A DNA stretch of 64,000 bases, from NCBI GenBank assembly GCA_963843285.1, contig CAWJJO010000001.1, forward strand, positions 124,001-188,000. The letters run 5' to 3'. Of this stretch, positions 7,807 through 17,738 are shown one piece after another. The stretch comes from CAZDDB01 sp963843285 (GTDB lineage Bacteria; Acidobacteriota; HRBIN11; JAKEFK01). Under the pieces are notes generated by a model that worked only from the letters and a program-made list of their open reading frames with translations, did no database searches and was not told where the DNA came from. A program made the position numbers and the translations under genes. How positions within the stretch are numbered: the stretch's first letter is position 1; every line of letters starts with the position of its first letter.

Positions 7807-9888
7807 TTAGCGTCTCGCCTCCCTCTTCACATCTCCTCTTGCAAAAATGCTGGCAACAAAATTTAGAACATCCGTCGAACAAACATCACAATAGCCGTAA
7901 CTTTTAATCATCCGGCTTTTTACAATATCGATCTTTTCCTGCGTCTCTTTATCCACCACCGTCGATACCAGACTGGACAGTTTGATGGAATCCTTCTGGT
8001 CTTCAAACAATTTCATTTCGAGCGCCCGGTGCAACCGCTCGTTGGATTTGTAGTCAAACGTCTTTCCGCTGACAGCCAGAGCTCCAATATAGTTCATGAC
8101 TTCGCGCCGGAAATCGTCTTTTCGATTTTCCGGGATATCGATTTTTTCCTCAATCGACCGCATCAACCGTTCGTCAGGTTCTTCATCCATGCCTGTGTAT
8201 CTATTCTTGACCTTTTCCCCTTGCGTATATGCGTTGACATTGTCGATGTAATTTGCGCAAAGACGCATAATGCCTTCCTCATCCACGGAAATTGCGCGCT
8301 GGACTTCATTTTTGGTGATTTCTTCATATTCTTCCTTTACCATCGCCAGAAGCTCTTTGAACCGTTTTCGGTGTTCTTCGCTGGTGATCAGGCTATGGTG
8401 TTTCAGGCCGCTCTCAATCTCATTCATCACCATAAATGGATTGACGCATTTTTCGCTGACATCACTTACGAGCGCGTTGGAAATCTTGTCCTGAATGTAT
8501 CGCGGCGAGATCCCGAACATTCCTTCGCGTTTGGCTTCCCGTTTCAGCTCCTTGATGTTGTCGGACGTAAATCCCGCGAGTGTCTTTCCGTTATATAGTT
8601 TTAGTTTTTGCATCAGCGTCAGCTGGACATGCTTTGGATCTTCCAGACGCGTCAAAACAGCCCACATCGAGGCCATTTCCAGAGTATGCGGAGCGATGTG
8701 TTTCCCGCGAATTTTTTCAGGATTATAATCTTTCTTATAAATCTTGATCTCATCATCCAGTCTGGTGATGTACGGGATGTCGACCTTCAGTGTACGGTCG
8801 CGGAGAGCTTCCATGTACTCGTTGTTCTGAAGCTTGCGATATTCCGGCTCATTGGTGTGCGCAACGATCACTTCATCAATATCGGTTTGTGCGAACTTTT
8901 TTGGCTTGATACTGTGTTCCTGCGATGCTCCCAGCAAATCGTAGAGAAAGGCGACATCCAGTTTCAGTACTTCAATAAATTCAATGATGCCGCGGTTGGC
9001 GATATTGAATTCGCCGTCAAAGTTGAAAGCGCGCGGATCCGAATCGGAGCCGTACTCGGCGATCTTGCGGTAATTGATGTCCCCTGTTAATTCAGTGGAG
9101 TCTTGATTCTTTTCGTCTTTTGGCTGAAATGTGCCGATGCCCAGACGATCTTTTTCCGACAGAATGATGCGCCGGATCTGGATATGCTGGATAACCTTCT
9201 GCCAGTCCCCTTGATACTTTCTCATCATCTCCTTGTAGGTGAAACGGCAGCTCGGGCAAAGATCTCCCTCAATATAGATCTGCTCTTCAGCAGGTTTTCC
9301 TTCATTAATGGATCCCAACAATTTTCCACGAAGCTCAACCGGAATTAGATGCAAAGGCTCTTCGTTCATCGGACACCAGCGTACTTCCTGTCGGGCCGAC
9401 CGGCGTTCCGCTTCTGAATCCGAAAGCACCCAGCCAAACGAATACAGCGCGCCCTCATCCTTTCGCGAATATTCCTCCAGCCCGCGTTTGAGCAACCGCG
9501 CGATTGTGCTTTTGGAGCTTCCAACGGGCCCATGCAACAAAAGGACTCGTCGCTCCGGTCCGTATCGTTGCGCCGCGGACCGGAAAATTTGCACCAGATT
9601 CATGAGCGAACGTTCCAGTCCGTAAATCGCGTCCGCGTGGGGAAATTGAGGATTGGAAAAAAAGTTGTATCGGATCAGTTTTTCTTTGCCATCAAAAAAT
9701 TCTTCGTATCCGTGCGACATGATCATGTCGTAAACACGTTGAAACGATGTTCGGGCGATACGCGGATTGCGCGTTAACATCGAAAGATATTCTTCAAAGG
9801 TGCCTTCCCAGTGAAGTTTTCGGAATCGATCGGAATCGACCAGCTCATTTAACGATTCTAAAATCCGCTGACCGTCATCATTGATCAT
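7807..9888 (-). CDS. prkA: PrkA family AAA+ protein kinase (YeaG-like)
   Basis: About 693 residues. The N-terminal AAA+ domain carries a Walker A motif (GPVGSSKST, about residue 128) and a sensor region with FNIANRGIIEFIEV. The C-terminal half matches the PrkA kinase-like domain. The family has been reported as a serine kinase and, in Bacillus subtilis, as a Lon-like protease, so the activity remains debated. The ATG at 9888 is chosen because GGAGGTG lies 7 nt upstream. The longer frame to a TTG at 9903 would place the start inside that site. It is the first gene of the prkA / DUF444 / spoVR operon. Confidence 0.92.
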   Translation of the reverse strand: MINDDGQRILESLNELVDSDRFRKLHWEGTFEEYLSMLTRNPRIARTSFQRVYDMIMSHGYEEFFDGKEKLIRYNFFSNPQFPHADAIYGLERSLMNLVQIFRSAAQRYGPERRVLLLHGPVGSSKSTIARLLKRGLEEYSRKDEGALYSFGWVLSDSEAERRSARQEVRWCPMNEEPLHLIPVELRGKLLGSINEGKPAEEQIYIEGDLCPSCRFTYKEMMRKYQGDWQKVIQHIQIRRIILSEKDRLGIGTFQPKDEKNQDSTELTGDINYRKIAEYGSDSDPRAFNFDGEFNIANRGIIEFIEVLKLDVAFLYDLLGASQEHSIKPKKFAQTDIDEVIVAHTNEPEYRKLQNNEYMEALRDRTLKVDIPYITRLDDEIKIYKKDYNPEKIRGKHIAPHTLEMASMWAVLTRLEDPKHVQLTLMQKLKLYNGKTLAGFTSDNIKELKREAKREGMFGISPRYIQDKISNALVSDVSEKCVNPFMVMNEIESGLKHHSLITSEEHRKRFKELLAMVKEEYEEITKNEVQRAISVDEEGIMRLCANYIDNVNAYTQGEKVKNRYTGMDEEPDERLMRSIEEKIDIPENRKDDFRREVMNYIGALAVSGKTFDYKSNERLHRALEMKLFEDQKDSIKLSSLVSTVVDKETQEKIDIVKSRMIKSYGYCDVCSTDVLNFVASIFARGDVKREARR

Positions 9889-9973
9889 CTCCTTCACCTC
9901 CAAGCTTCTATCAATTATACATATATACGTACGGAACTGCGCATTTTTCCTGTCAACTGAGACTTTGCCCTGG

Positions 9974-10045
9974 TAGGGACGACCCTTGTGGTCGCCCTCA
10001 CGAAATTACCAACTGCGAGGCGGGCGACCACAAGGGTCGCCCCTA
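9974..10045. repeat. Inverted-repeat element, family B
   Basis: Two 23-bp arms (9974-9996 and 10023-10045) with one mismatch share the core GGCGACCACAAGGGTCG and its complement, separated by 26 bp. The right arm overlaps the stop codon of the M1 peptidase. The sibling is at 28900-28972. Confidence 0.8.
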
Positions 10046-12679
10046 TTGAGAGGGCGCTGAGGCTTTGGCGGCGCAGATACGGATGTATTCCAGGCACCTG
10101 CGCAAGCTGCGCTCACCGCCGGGAAACGTTTTGATACGCGACGCAAAGAACTGTTCTACATCCGATGCTCTAGCTTCACTGCAGAAAGATTCTGCTAAAC
10201 GAGGCAACGCTCCGCCATCCGTCGGCGAAAGGCGGGCGGTCAATGAATCGAAGTTTTGTTTCAGGAACTCCCATGCGGATTCACGGGTTTCCATTTGTTT
10301 CAATTGTTGTTCGAGTGGAATGGCAATTTCATTGACACGCAGTGTGGGATCCAGAGATAAAGCAAGAGCTTTCTGAGCCAACAAAGAACCATCCGCTTTT
10401 CCCAAAGCCGTCAGGATCCGGTCCCGAAGAAGTGAATCATTGCTTTCCTTCAAGAGTTTCACCAACAAATCAAAGAAGGGCTCATCGCCCTCCTGGACAG
10501 CAACACCAAGCGCCACGGGCACCAGATCAGAATCCACGGCGTCCGGATGGATCTGATTGTTCGTCGCAGCCCCAACGTACGCCCTTCCACGTTTGTTCGC
10601 TTCACTTCGAACCGCTCGATCCCGCGCTGCAAATGCTAGAAAATCGATCAGATCGATCCGGAACAGGCGGTTGTCTTCCGTGTCTGTCGGCCGCGAGGCA
10701 AAACCCAATTTTTCATAAACAGCCTGATACAGGTTGGAGCTGAACTGTTCCATTTCCGATTTTTTGCCAAGATGATCCCGGGAGAATTCGATCAATTCCA
10801 TCGGCGCCTTTGCCAGACTTCTTTCAGCGGATGATGCGAATGGCGCAAGAGCCTTCAGTGCTTGGGCTGCCGAAAGGCGGCCGGAAGAGAAAGAAGAATT
10901 GACGCTGTCCGCAATGGAGAGCTCCTCTCGTTCCGAAAGGGCTCCGGGCGGAAGCTTTTGCAAAGCGGCATACGATTCCTCAGGAATGCCCCATCGATAG
11001 TAGCCGGAACCGTTGGAGTTGGGCATGAGCCATTCCGGACAATCGTTTTCAGTGAGATCAACAGACGCTGCTTTTTCCGAAAACACGAAGCACTTTTGTG
11101 ATGCCTTCTTCCCGGCGCCAAATCGGACACAAACAGGGATTTCCCATCGTGGATCGGCGCTTGCATGTGAACCGAGTGGAAGATAGCGCGATTGTTTTAA
11201 CTCAAGAGAGGAAGAGGTTCCGCTGCATACAGTGCGAAATTCTAGAAACGGTACACCCGGCTGGTCGAGAAACGATTGAAACGGAGTTCGTAATTCTTTT
11301 CCCGCGATCTCCACAAGAGAATCCAGGAAATTTTGGGTCGTTGCATTGGAATAACTGTACTTCGACAGATGATGGCGAATGGCCTGCCGGAATTTTTCCT
11401 CCCCCGCGTAACTCTCGAACATAAAGAGCAATCCGCCCCCTTTGGAGAAGACTGCAAAATCGGCAATCGCGCGAATATCTCCCGCATCCTCCACTTCCCG
11501 CCGGGTCGGGCGAGCTCCGGCAACGCTGTCCTGATCCATCGCAGACTGAACACTGAGGAGACCGGTGAGGCCTTCGCGGAATTCCGGATTCCATTCCTGA
11601 ATGCTGCGGCGGGCCATCCAGGTTGCAAACGATTCATTCAGCCAGATGTCGTTCCACCATGGCATCGTCACCAAATCGCCGAACCACTGATGAGCCAGCT
11701 CATGCGCCATGACCGATGCAAATCTCTGTTTCTGATTGACCGGCGCATTCTTCTCATCCAGGAGCAAAAGCTCTTCCCGAAATACGATCGCGCCGGCATT
11801 CTCCATGGCGCCCCAGTCAAAATCAGGCACAGCGATCACGTCCAGTTTTTGAAATGGATACGGAATGCCCAGATACTCTTCCAGAACTTTCAGTATGCTT
11901 CCTGTGTTTTGAAGCGCATAGTTCAGATCCTTGCCTTTCCCTTTTACGGCGACGCCGTGTAAAGGCACAGGGTACGCACGCACGGAATTCGGCGGAATGT
12001 CCGGACCGGACACCACGTCCAGATCTCCCACCGCAAAAGCCAGCAGATAGGTGGGGAGATTCGGTGTGCGCGCAAACCGGATCTGTTTCAGCCCGGAGTC
12101 CAACGGAGTTTCGCTAACTACTATAGTATTAGTAATGGCTTGATGTTCTTTTTTGACTGTTAGGGTGATGTCAAAAGGAGTTTTGAAGGCCGGCTCGTCG
12201 AATCCGGGAAAGCAAAGCCGCGCTGCGATTGCTTCAAACTGGCTGAACGCGTACGATCTGCCCCCTTCATCCACGCGGTAAAGTCCTTCCAGCTTGCGAT
12301 TGAATGGCGCATCATACGCAAAGACCAGCGTGACAATCTGCGGAGCCACGGGCTCTGGCAGATCCAGCCGAGCTACTCCGTCCTCCGTCACCTGTGAGTA
12401 ATTTGCGGCAATCGTTTTTCCCGACCCCAGAGTCACAGTTGATTTATGGACTTGAAGATCTCTTCCATGCATCCATATCGTCTGCCGCTCCTTTGCCAGC
12501 CGCACCCGGACTCTCACTTCGCCCGAAAAACGTTCCTGCTCCGGGACAATCGTCAAACTGAGATCGTAGGAAACGGGCTGGACATCTTCCGGCAACCGCC
12601 CTGTTGGGAGGGCTTCTTGCGCCGGACATGCAAGCGGATGGAAACACAACAAAAGGAAGAAACAGAGTAGTACTTTCAT
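10043..12679 (-). CDS. M1 family zinc metallo-aminopeptidase
   Basis: 878 residues with a signal peptide (about 1-20), so it is exported. The M1 hallmarks are present: the substrate-binding GAMENAG motif (about 291-297) and the zinc site HELAHQWFGDLVTMPWWND...NE (about 326-352). A C-terminal helical ERAP1-like domain fills the rest. It removes N-terminal amino acids from peptides and probably serves peptide scavenging in the periplasm. Its start overlaps the DUF3352-like gene stop by 4 bp, so the two are coupled. Its stop codon lies within a family B repeat. Confidence 0.93.
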   Translation of the reverse strand: MKVLLCFFLLLCFHPLACPAQEALPTGRLPEDVQPVSYDLSLTIVPEQERFSGEVRVRVRLAKERQTIWMHGRDLQVHKSTVTLGSGKTIAANYSQVTEDGVARLDLPEPVAPQIVTLVFAYDAPFNRKLEGLYRVDEGGRSYAFSQFEAIAARLCFPGFDEPAFKTPFDITLTVKKEHQAITNTIVVSETPLDSGLKQIRFARTPNLPTYLLAFAVGDLDVVSGPDIPPNSVRAYPVPLHGVAVKGKGKDLNYALQNTGSILKVLEEYLGIPYPFQKLDVIAVPDFDWGAMENAGAIVFREELLLLDEKNAPVNQKQRFASVMAHELAHQWFGDLVTMPWWNDIWLNESFATWMARRSIQEWNPEFREGLTGLLSVQSAMDQDSVAGARPTRREVEDAGDIRAIADFAVFSKGGGLLFMFESYAGEEKFRQAIRHHLSKYSYSNATTQNFLDSLVEIAGKELRTPFQSFLDQPGVPFLEFRTVCSGTSSSLELKQSRYLPLGSHASADPRWEIPVCVRFGAGKKASQKCFVFSEKAASVDLTENDCPEWLMPNSNGSGYYRWGIPEESYAALQKLPPGALSEREELSIADSVNSSFSSGRLSAAQALKALAPFASSAERSLAKAPMELIEFSRDHLGKKSEMEQFSSNLYQAVYEKLGFASRPTDTEDNRLFRIDLIDFLAFAARDRAVRSEANKRGRAYVGAATNNQIHPDAVDSDLVPVALGVAVQEGDEPFFDLLVKLLKESNDSLLRDRILTALGKADGSLLAQKALALSLDPTLRVNEIAIPLEQQLKQMETRESAWEFLKQNFDSLTARLSPTDGGALPRLAESFCSEARASDVEQFFASRIKTFPGGERSLRRCLEYIRICAAKASAPSQ

Positions 12680-14463
12680 TGCTGTAGATAATCCTGTCTT
12701 CCGGGATACCTCTCAATGATTTCCGGCAGAACGGAAATCAGAGCGGGCGGCACCAGGAACGGTGTGGGGATGGAAGTATTCGCGTAGAAATAAATTCCGT
12801 CCTTTTCAAATTTTGTATACGAGGCGGCGCCGGAAAGCACTTTTCCGAGCGCATCAAATTCTTCCAGGACTCCGTATTCACGGATCCAGGGATTATTGCC
12901 TGTTTCCATCTTTTGCTTGAGTATCGAAGAATACATTTGGAGATAAGCCTGTACGCTTGTATAGGAAAGTCCGTTCACCCTTTCCGGGAACCTTGCGGTT
13001 GTTTTCTGATAGTCCTGAAGTGAAGAGATCGTCTTTCCACTTTGACCAGTGTCCATAGCTTTCTTTAGAAAACTGACGTCTGTAGAGAAAAGAAAGCGCG
13101 ACCCATCGAGAATCATTGCCGGCGATGCAGAAAGGTTTCCGACGTTCAAGCGCAAAACCTGCATTCGTTTCCCGTGATAGTTTTCCTGTCGTCTTTCCAT
13201 TCCCCGTAACGAGGCAAGAGCTATCAGACGGTCCATGGTTTCTTGAAACCTGGAAGGACTTCGAAGCTGCAGAATCAGAAGTAACTTTGTTTTTGAGGGG
13301 TCGGATGCAATCTCGCCGGGTTCATAAGCAAATGCGTATTCGTTTCCAATTGGCTCCAGCAGATCTCTGCGGAGATCGAAATTGAACACCGTTTTTGCCA
13401 AGTCAATCCCCTTTTGCCATTTTCCATACTCTTCAGCGGACAAAACGCTTTTCAACTGAGCATTGACCTCATCCCACATTTTTGCAAGGTCGGCCACGGT
13501 GCCGCTATTCAAAACGCGCGCATCGGATGGAATGAATTGCAAAACGGACAGTTTTTGCGCCTCCTGCGCAAGATAAATCTTCAACAACCCTTCTCGATCC
13601 GGCTTCACAGTCACAAGACCTCGCTCTTCAAAATCGGTTTCCTTTACACTGACCCGATAGACAAAGCTTTCGAGCGCCTGGGCACCGGCAATCTTGAAGA
13701 GCGACTCCCAAAGATTCCTTTTGGCTCCCGGGACGGAGGCCCGGAACATCTGTATCGCGTTCTGGGCGTCCAGAAAAAATAGGATCCCGCGTTTGTAATC
13801 GATCTTCTTCCGCGCATCCTCAAAAACATGATTTCCGGCAAGCGCAAGCCGCTTCTTACGCCCGACCTCAATCAGGACGCGAAGGCATTCCTCAGTGTAC
13901 GCCACTGCGAGATGATGGCCGTCCACGTAATAACCCGGCGAGGCGCCAGGGGGAAGATTCTTGCTGCTATATTTGTAGTAATTAATGCCTTCATATTGGA
14001 CGTAGTCTTTCCGGAGATCAGGAAATCTTCGTTTCAAGCCGGGGTCCAATCTCCTTTCGATGAACTCCACGGTTTCCTGCTCGTCCGCAACATAGGCGAG
14101 GAGCGCCGTTCCAATTTTTCCAGACTTAACGGGAAAAACGCCGATCGCAATGTCCTTCTCAAACTGCTTCAATAGATCACTCGGATCGGTCCCGGTGACG
14201 CTCTCAAAAATACTGAACAGCCGGCTGATTTGATGTTCATATGTATTTCTGCGGGGGGACTTCTGCAGCTCCTGTACCAGCCGGGTTCCCTCCAGATTCT
14301 TCTTCGCCTCCTCTACATTATGCAGTGTCAGATACAAGATGGTCTCACGAGGGAATATCTTCTCGGAGTAAGGACGGGAAAATAACCCGATCAAGAAATA
14401 GGCGGTAGTACCCAGAAGACCGATGATCAGGAGAATCCCAATCGCTTTTTTCATACGAGACAT
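12676..14463 (-). CDS. DUF3352-like membrane-anchored protein
   Basis: 595 residues with a single N-terminal membrane helix (about 7-27) and a long extracytoplasmic part. The repeated pattern of LYLTLHNVEEAK-type strands, LLAYVADEQETVEF and KMQVLRLNVGNLSASPAMILDGSRFLFSTD segments resembles DUF3352 proteins, whose function is unknown. It is the first gene of a two-gene operon with the M1 aminopeptidase (4-bp overlap) and may be a companion envelope protein. It is divergent from the PEGA kinase at 14622 across a 158-bp promoter region. Confidence 0.6.
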   Translation of the reverse strand: MSRMKKAIGILLIIGLLGTTAYFLIGLFSRPYSEKIFPRETILYLTLHNVEEAKKNLEGTRLVQELQKSPRRNTYEHQISRLFSIFESVTGTDPSDLLKQFEKDIAIGVFPVKSGKIGTALLAYVADEQETVEFIERRLDPGLKRRFPDLRKDYVQYEGINYYKYSSKNLPPGASPGYYVDGHHLAVAYTEECLRVLIEVGRKKRLALAGNHVFEDARKKIDYKRGILFFLDAQNAIQMFRASVPGAKRNLWESLFKIAGAQALESFVYRVSVKETDFEERGLVTVKPDREGLLKIYLAQEAQKLSVLQFIPSDARVLNSGTVADLAKMWDEVNAQLKSVLSAEEYGKWQKGIDLAKTVFNFDLRRDLLEPIGNEYAFAYEPGEIASDPSKTKLLLILQLRSPSRFQETMDRLIALASLRGMERRQENYHGKRMQVLRLNVGNLSASPAMILDGSRFLFSTDVSFLKKAMDTGQSGKTISSLQDYQKTTARFPERVNGLSYTSVQAYLQMYSSILKQKMETGNNPWIREYGVLEEFDALGKVLSGAASYTKFEKDGIYFYANTSIPTPFLVPPALISVLPEIIERYPGRQDYLQQ

Positions 14464-14544
14464 CTTACAGGGAAAAAATTGAATTGGGAATCGGAACTAT
14501 AAAAAGGAATTCCCTCTAAGTGTCCAGAAATGAAAGCGTTTTCC

Positions 14545-14574
14545 TTGATAAACCTATCGTCGCTGTGGTAAGAT
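14545..14574 (+). promoter_or_regulatory. Candidate sigma-70 promoter for the PEGA kinase operon
   Basis: TTGATA (14545-14550) and TAAGAT (14569-14574) are separated by 18 bp in the divergent region between the DUF3352-like and kinase genes. The predicted transcript would have a leader of about 40 nt before the ATG at 14622. Confidence 0.4.
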
Positions 14575-14621
14575 GAGCCAAGTCCCGAGATAACATGTGA
14601 AAGACGAGCCGTGCTTCCCGT

Positions 14622-16565
14622 ATGCAAGAATTTCCAGAGAAAATTGACAAGTATCAGATCCTTTCGGTGCTCGGTAAAGGGGCCATGGGGATCGTCTATC
14701 ATGCCTATGATCCCATTGTAAAAAGGGATGTCGCTCTCAAATTCCTCTCCTCCATCGGTTCTGAAGAAACAGAATTGATCTCCCGTTTTGAGAGGGAGGC
14801 CCGTCTGGCGGGCGGTCTCCGCCATCCGAATATAGTAACGATTTACGATCTTGGCCATTTTGAAGGCCGCCCTTACATTGCAATGGAGTATATCGTCGGA
14901 AGGGATCTGCAAGCGATCATCAAACAAAAACAGGATCTCGCATTCGAACAAAAGGTGGAGATCATCCTCCAGATCACCAAAGGATTAGACGCGGCGCATC
15001 AAAAGGGGATCATTCACCGCGACATCAAACCAGCAAACATTCGGATACAAGAAGATAACAGCGTCAAGATCATGGATTTTGGAATTGCCAGAATGGGGAC
15101 ATCCGAATTGACCCGCAGCGGCTATATTATCGGCACTTTACAATACATGTCGCCGGAACAAATTTCAGGAGATCAGCTGGATCAGCGCTCCGATATCTTC
15201 TCAACGGGTGTGATTGCCTACGAACTATTCACGAACCTGAATCCCTTTAACGGTGAACACACCGTGGATATCATGTACCGGATCTTAAACGTCCGTCCAC
15301 AGCCGATCCAGGGATTGCCCGATGAATACGGAACCGAACTCAATCAGATTATCATGCGGGCGCTGGAAAAAAACCGCGATTTACGGTATACAAACGCGAA
15401 AGAAATCGCGCAGGATCTGGAAGAATATCTGTTCTACCTCAAGAGCCTGAAGTTCCGCCGCAAGCCTACCACACGCGTATCGTACCTGGAAGGAGCGACC
15501 CAGATTCTGCCGCCGGATCGAATGCCGATTACGCCGGCAAAAGATCCGGAAATTCCGCCTACCGTTGTCGCGGATGTTCAGAACTTGCCTACATATCATA
15601 TGCCTGCGCCTTCTCCCACGCCGACTTTTGGAGTTCCCGAGATGGAAAAGGCGCCCAGAACAGGGCTTGGTGCAAATTACTCCGAAACGGCGCAAGTTCT
15701 GATGAGAGAAAAGTCCTCCACATGGCAGGAAAAGAAGTTTTTCATCCTGGGGGCGATCGTGGCGTTGCTCTTTATTGGCGGACTTTTCTTCTTTGCAAAT
15801 CTGAAAAAGCCTGCCGGAACGGATGGCAAGAACACAACGACCGCACAGGGACAAACGCCGAATTCAAACAATCCCGCGACGGGTGCACAGCCACCCTCTT
15901 CAACAAACCCGACGCCTCCTCCACCGCCGGTTTATGCCATCCAGGTATCCAGCACTCCTCCGGGAGCAGCGATCGCACTGGATGGAAAAGATGCGGGGAT
16001 CACACCATCGCAAATCAAGCTGGAAGACACGAAACCTCACGAGTTAACGTTGAAGCTCGAAGGTTATGAACCCGAAACGAAAACAGTAAGCTCCGCTTCT
16101 ACTGAACCACTGGCAGTTTCCCTGAAAGCTGTCGTTGTGCCGGGGACGGTAACCTATACCGGAAGCTATCCTGTCACCATCTATGTGAACGGGAAGGCGG
16201 TTTCAGGAAACTCGGTGGACCTTCCGCCCGGATCGCATACGTTGACCTTCCGGAGCAGGAGAAGCCAGAAGGCTGTCATCCGATTCACTCAAACTGTAAA
16301 TTTGGAGCCAGGTGAAACGATCGCAGTGAAAGGTCCTCCAAAAGGGATGGGCACTTTAAACGTCAATGCAACACCGAGCAACTGCCGCATTTCGGTGGAC
16401 GGTGAATTTGTAGATGTGGTTCCGATCAGGAACCTGCCGGTTCAGGGAGGGAGCCATATGATCCAATTCAACTGGGAGAAGATGGGTAAGAAACTTGAAA
16501 AAACAGTAGTGCTTTCACAGGGTCAATCAGAAACACTCATGGGAACGATCAAAGACGCCGAATAA
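14622..16565 (+). CDS. Membrane Ser/Thr protein kinase with extracytoplasmic PEGA domains
   Basis: 647 residues. The kinase domain (about 10-270) has all the key motifs: P-loop GKGAMG (18-23), VALK lysine, HRDIKPAN catalytic loop, DFG and YMSPEQ. A juxtamembrane linker (about 275-365), one membrane helix (about 375-392) and a Thr/Pro/Asn-rich spacer follow. The outer part carries a PEGA domain (about 440-500), a middle strand region, and a second PEGA-like domain (about 575-640). It is a bacterial Hanks-type kinase that could sense the envelope through PEGA and phosphorylate cytoplasmic partners. It heads a tight cluster with a TPR-NHL protein (9-bp gap) and a PEGA-PDZ protein. No convincing ribosome-binding site is visible. 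Confidence 0.93.
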   Translation: MQEFPEKIDKYQILSVLGKGAMGIVYHAYDPIVKRDVALKFLSSIGSEETELISRFEREARLAGGLRHPNIVTIYDLGHFEGRPYIAMEYIVGRDLQAIIKQKQDLAFEQKVEIILQITKGLDAAHQKGIIHRDIKPANIRIQEDNSVKIMDFGIARMGTSELTRSGYIIGTLQYMSPEQISGDQLDQRSDIFSTGVIAYELFTNLNPFNGEHTVDIMYRILNVRPQPIQGLPDEYGTELNQIIMRALEKNRDLRYTNAKEIAQDLEEYLFYLKSLKFRRKPTTRVSYLEGATQILPPDRMPITPAKDPEIPPTVVADVQNLPTYHMPAPSPTPTFGVPEMEKAPRTGLGANYSETAQVLMREKSSTWQEKKFFILGAIVALLFIGGLFFFANLKKPAGTDGKNTTTAQGQTPNSNNPATGAQPPSSTNPTPPPPPVYAIQVSSTPPGAAIALDGKDAGITPSQIKLEDTKPHELTLKLEGYEPETKTVSSASTEPLAVSLKAVVVPGTVTYTGSYPVTIYVNGKAVSGNSVDLPPGSHTLTFRSRRSQKAVIRFTQTVNLEPGETIAVKGPPKGMGTLNVNATPSNCRISVDGEFVDVVPIRNLPVQGGSHMIQFNWEKMGKKLEKTVVLSQGQSETLMGTIKDAE

Positions 16566-16574
16566 TCAGACTTC

Positions 16575-17738
16575 ATGAAAGCGGTCGCATTTTCTCTCTT
16601 TTTTCTTCTGCTCTTCACTCTCAGCGGGCTACCCGCTGATGATCCCGCTGAGGCCCTTGTCGGGGCTGGAATGGCTTTACGGTTACGTGGAGAATTTGAC
16701 AAGGCGTACGAAGAATATTCCCGCGTTAAACTCCGGTTTCCGGATAGCCCACATGCTCCGCGCGCGCAATACGAAATGGGCCTGTGTTCACTCTACGCAG
16801 ATCGCATCGCGGAAGCGATGGATCAATTTCAAAAAGTGAACGACTGGTACCCCGGTTCGGATGACGCAAAAGCCGCAACCGAAATGAATACGATCCTGTA
16901 TCGCATCTATATCGTTCCGCCAAACTCGAATACAGCCTATACTCCGGATTCTCGATTCAGCGGAAGTGTTCTGGAATTAGATGAACCTACAGGTCTTTCG
17001 ATGGACAGCCGGCAAAACATCTATCTGAGCGACAAAGGGAAAAAGACGGTTACGGTATTTGATTCGAGCGGGAGGCAAACAAATACGATTTCGCTGTTTG
17101 CACCCTACGCCGTTTCCATTGATGATCAAGACCGGGCATTTATCGCGAATGGAACAAACGTGATTGCTGCAACACCAAAGGGAAATGACACGATTTTTCT
17201 GTCCACCAATGTGGTTGATTCAGGCGGAACTGCAGAGCGATTGGAGGACATACGTTCCGTAGCAATCGATGAAACCGGAAAGCTCTATGTCATTTCAAAC
17301 AATGTAAATGGGATCCTTGTGTACGGCCCAAATTCAAAACTACTGCCGGGTTACTCATTCAGTCAAACCCAGAAGCCGTTCACAAAGGTTCTAGTCAATG
17401 CGCGCAACCAGATTCTTGCCCTGGATAAAGATCGGAAACAGGTCTCCATATACGGTTCGGACGGAAAGTTCCTTTTTACAATCGGACCAACCGGGAAAGG
17501 ATACACTCTGGAAAGAGTGGAGGATTTTGCCGTGGATCGCGCAAATCACATTTACCTTCTGGAGAAGAGTCCTCACAGCATTCTTGTTTTCACTCCGTCC
17601 GGGAATCTTCAAAAATATATTCTCTCCGATAAAAAAGGAACACTCTCCTTTGATGATGCAAAGTTGATTACGGTCGGGCCGTCCGGATCGATCTACGTGC
17701 TGGACAAGGACTCACATAGGATCATAAAAATCGGATGA
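16575..17738 (+). CDS. Exported TPR and NHL-repeat propeller protein
   Basis: 387 residues. A signal peptide (about 1-21) is followed by two TPR-like helices pairs (about 25-105; GMALRLRGEFDKAYEEYSRV and YEMGLCSLYADRIAEAMDQF) of the kind found in BamD/YbgF. The C-terminal part (about 135-387) is an NHL-type beta-propeller with repeated NIYLSDKGKKTVTVFDSSG-like units. It most likely acts as a periplasmic scaffold or binding protein. It lies between the PEGA kinase and the PEGA-PDZ protein, and its stop overlaps the next start by 4 bp (ATGA), so it probably works in the same pathway. Confidence 0.8.
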   Translation: MKAVAFSLFFLLLFTLSGLPADDPAEALVGAGMALRLRGEFDKAYEEYSRVKLRFPDSPHAPRAQYEMGLCSLYADRIAEAMDQFQKVNDWYPGSDDAKAATEMNTILYRIYIVPPNSNTAYTPDSRFSGSVLELDEPTGLSMDSRQNIYLSDKGKKTVTVFDSSGRQTNTISLFAPYAVSIDDQDRAFIANGTNVIAATPKGNDTIFLSTNVVDSGGTAERLEDIRSVAIDETGKLYVISNNVNGILVYGPNSKLLPGYSFSQTQKPFTKVLVNARNQILALDKDRKQVSIYGSDGKFLFTIGPTGKGYTLERVEDFAVDRANHIYLLEKSPHSILVFTPSGNLQKYILSDKKGTLSFDDAKLITVGPSGSIYVLDKDSHRIIKIG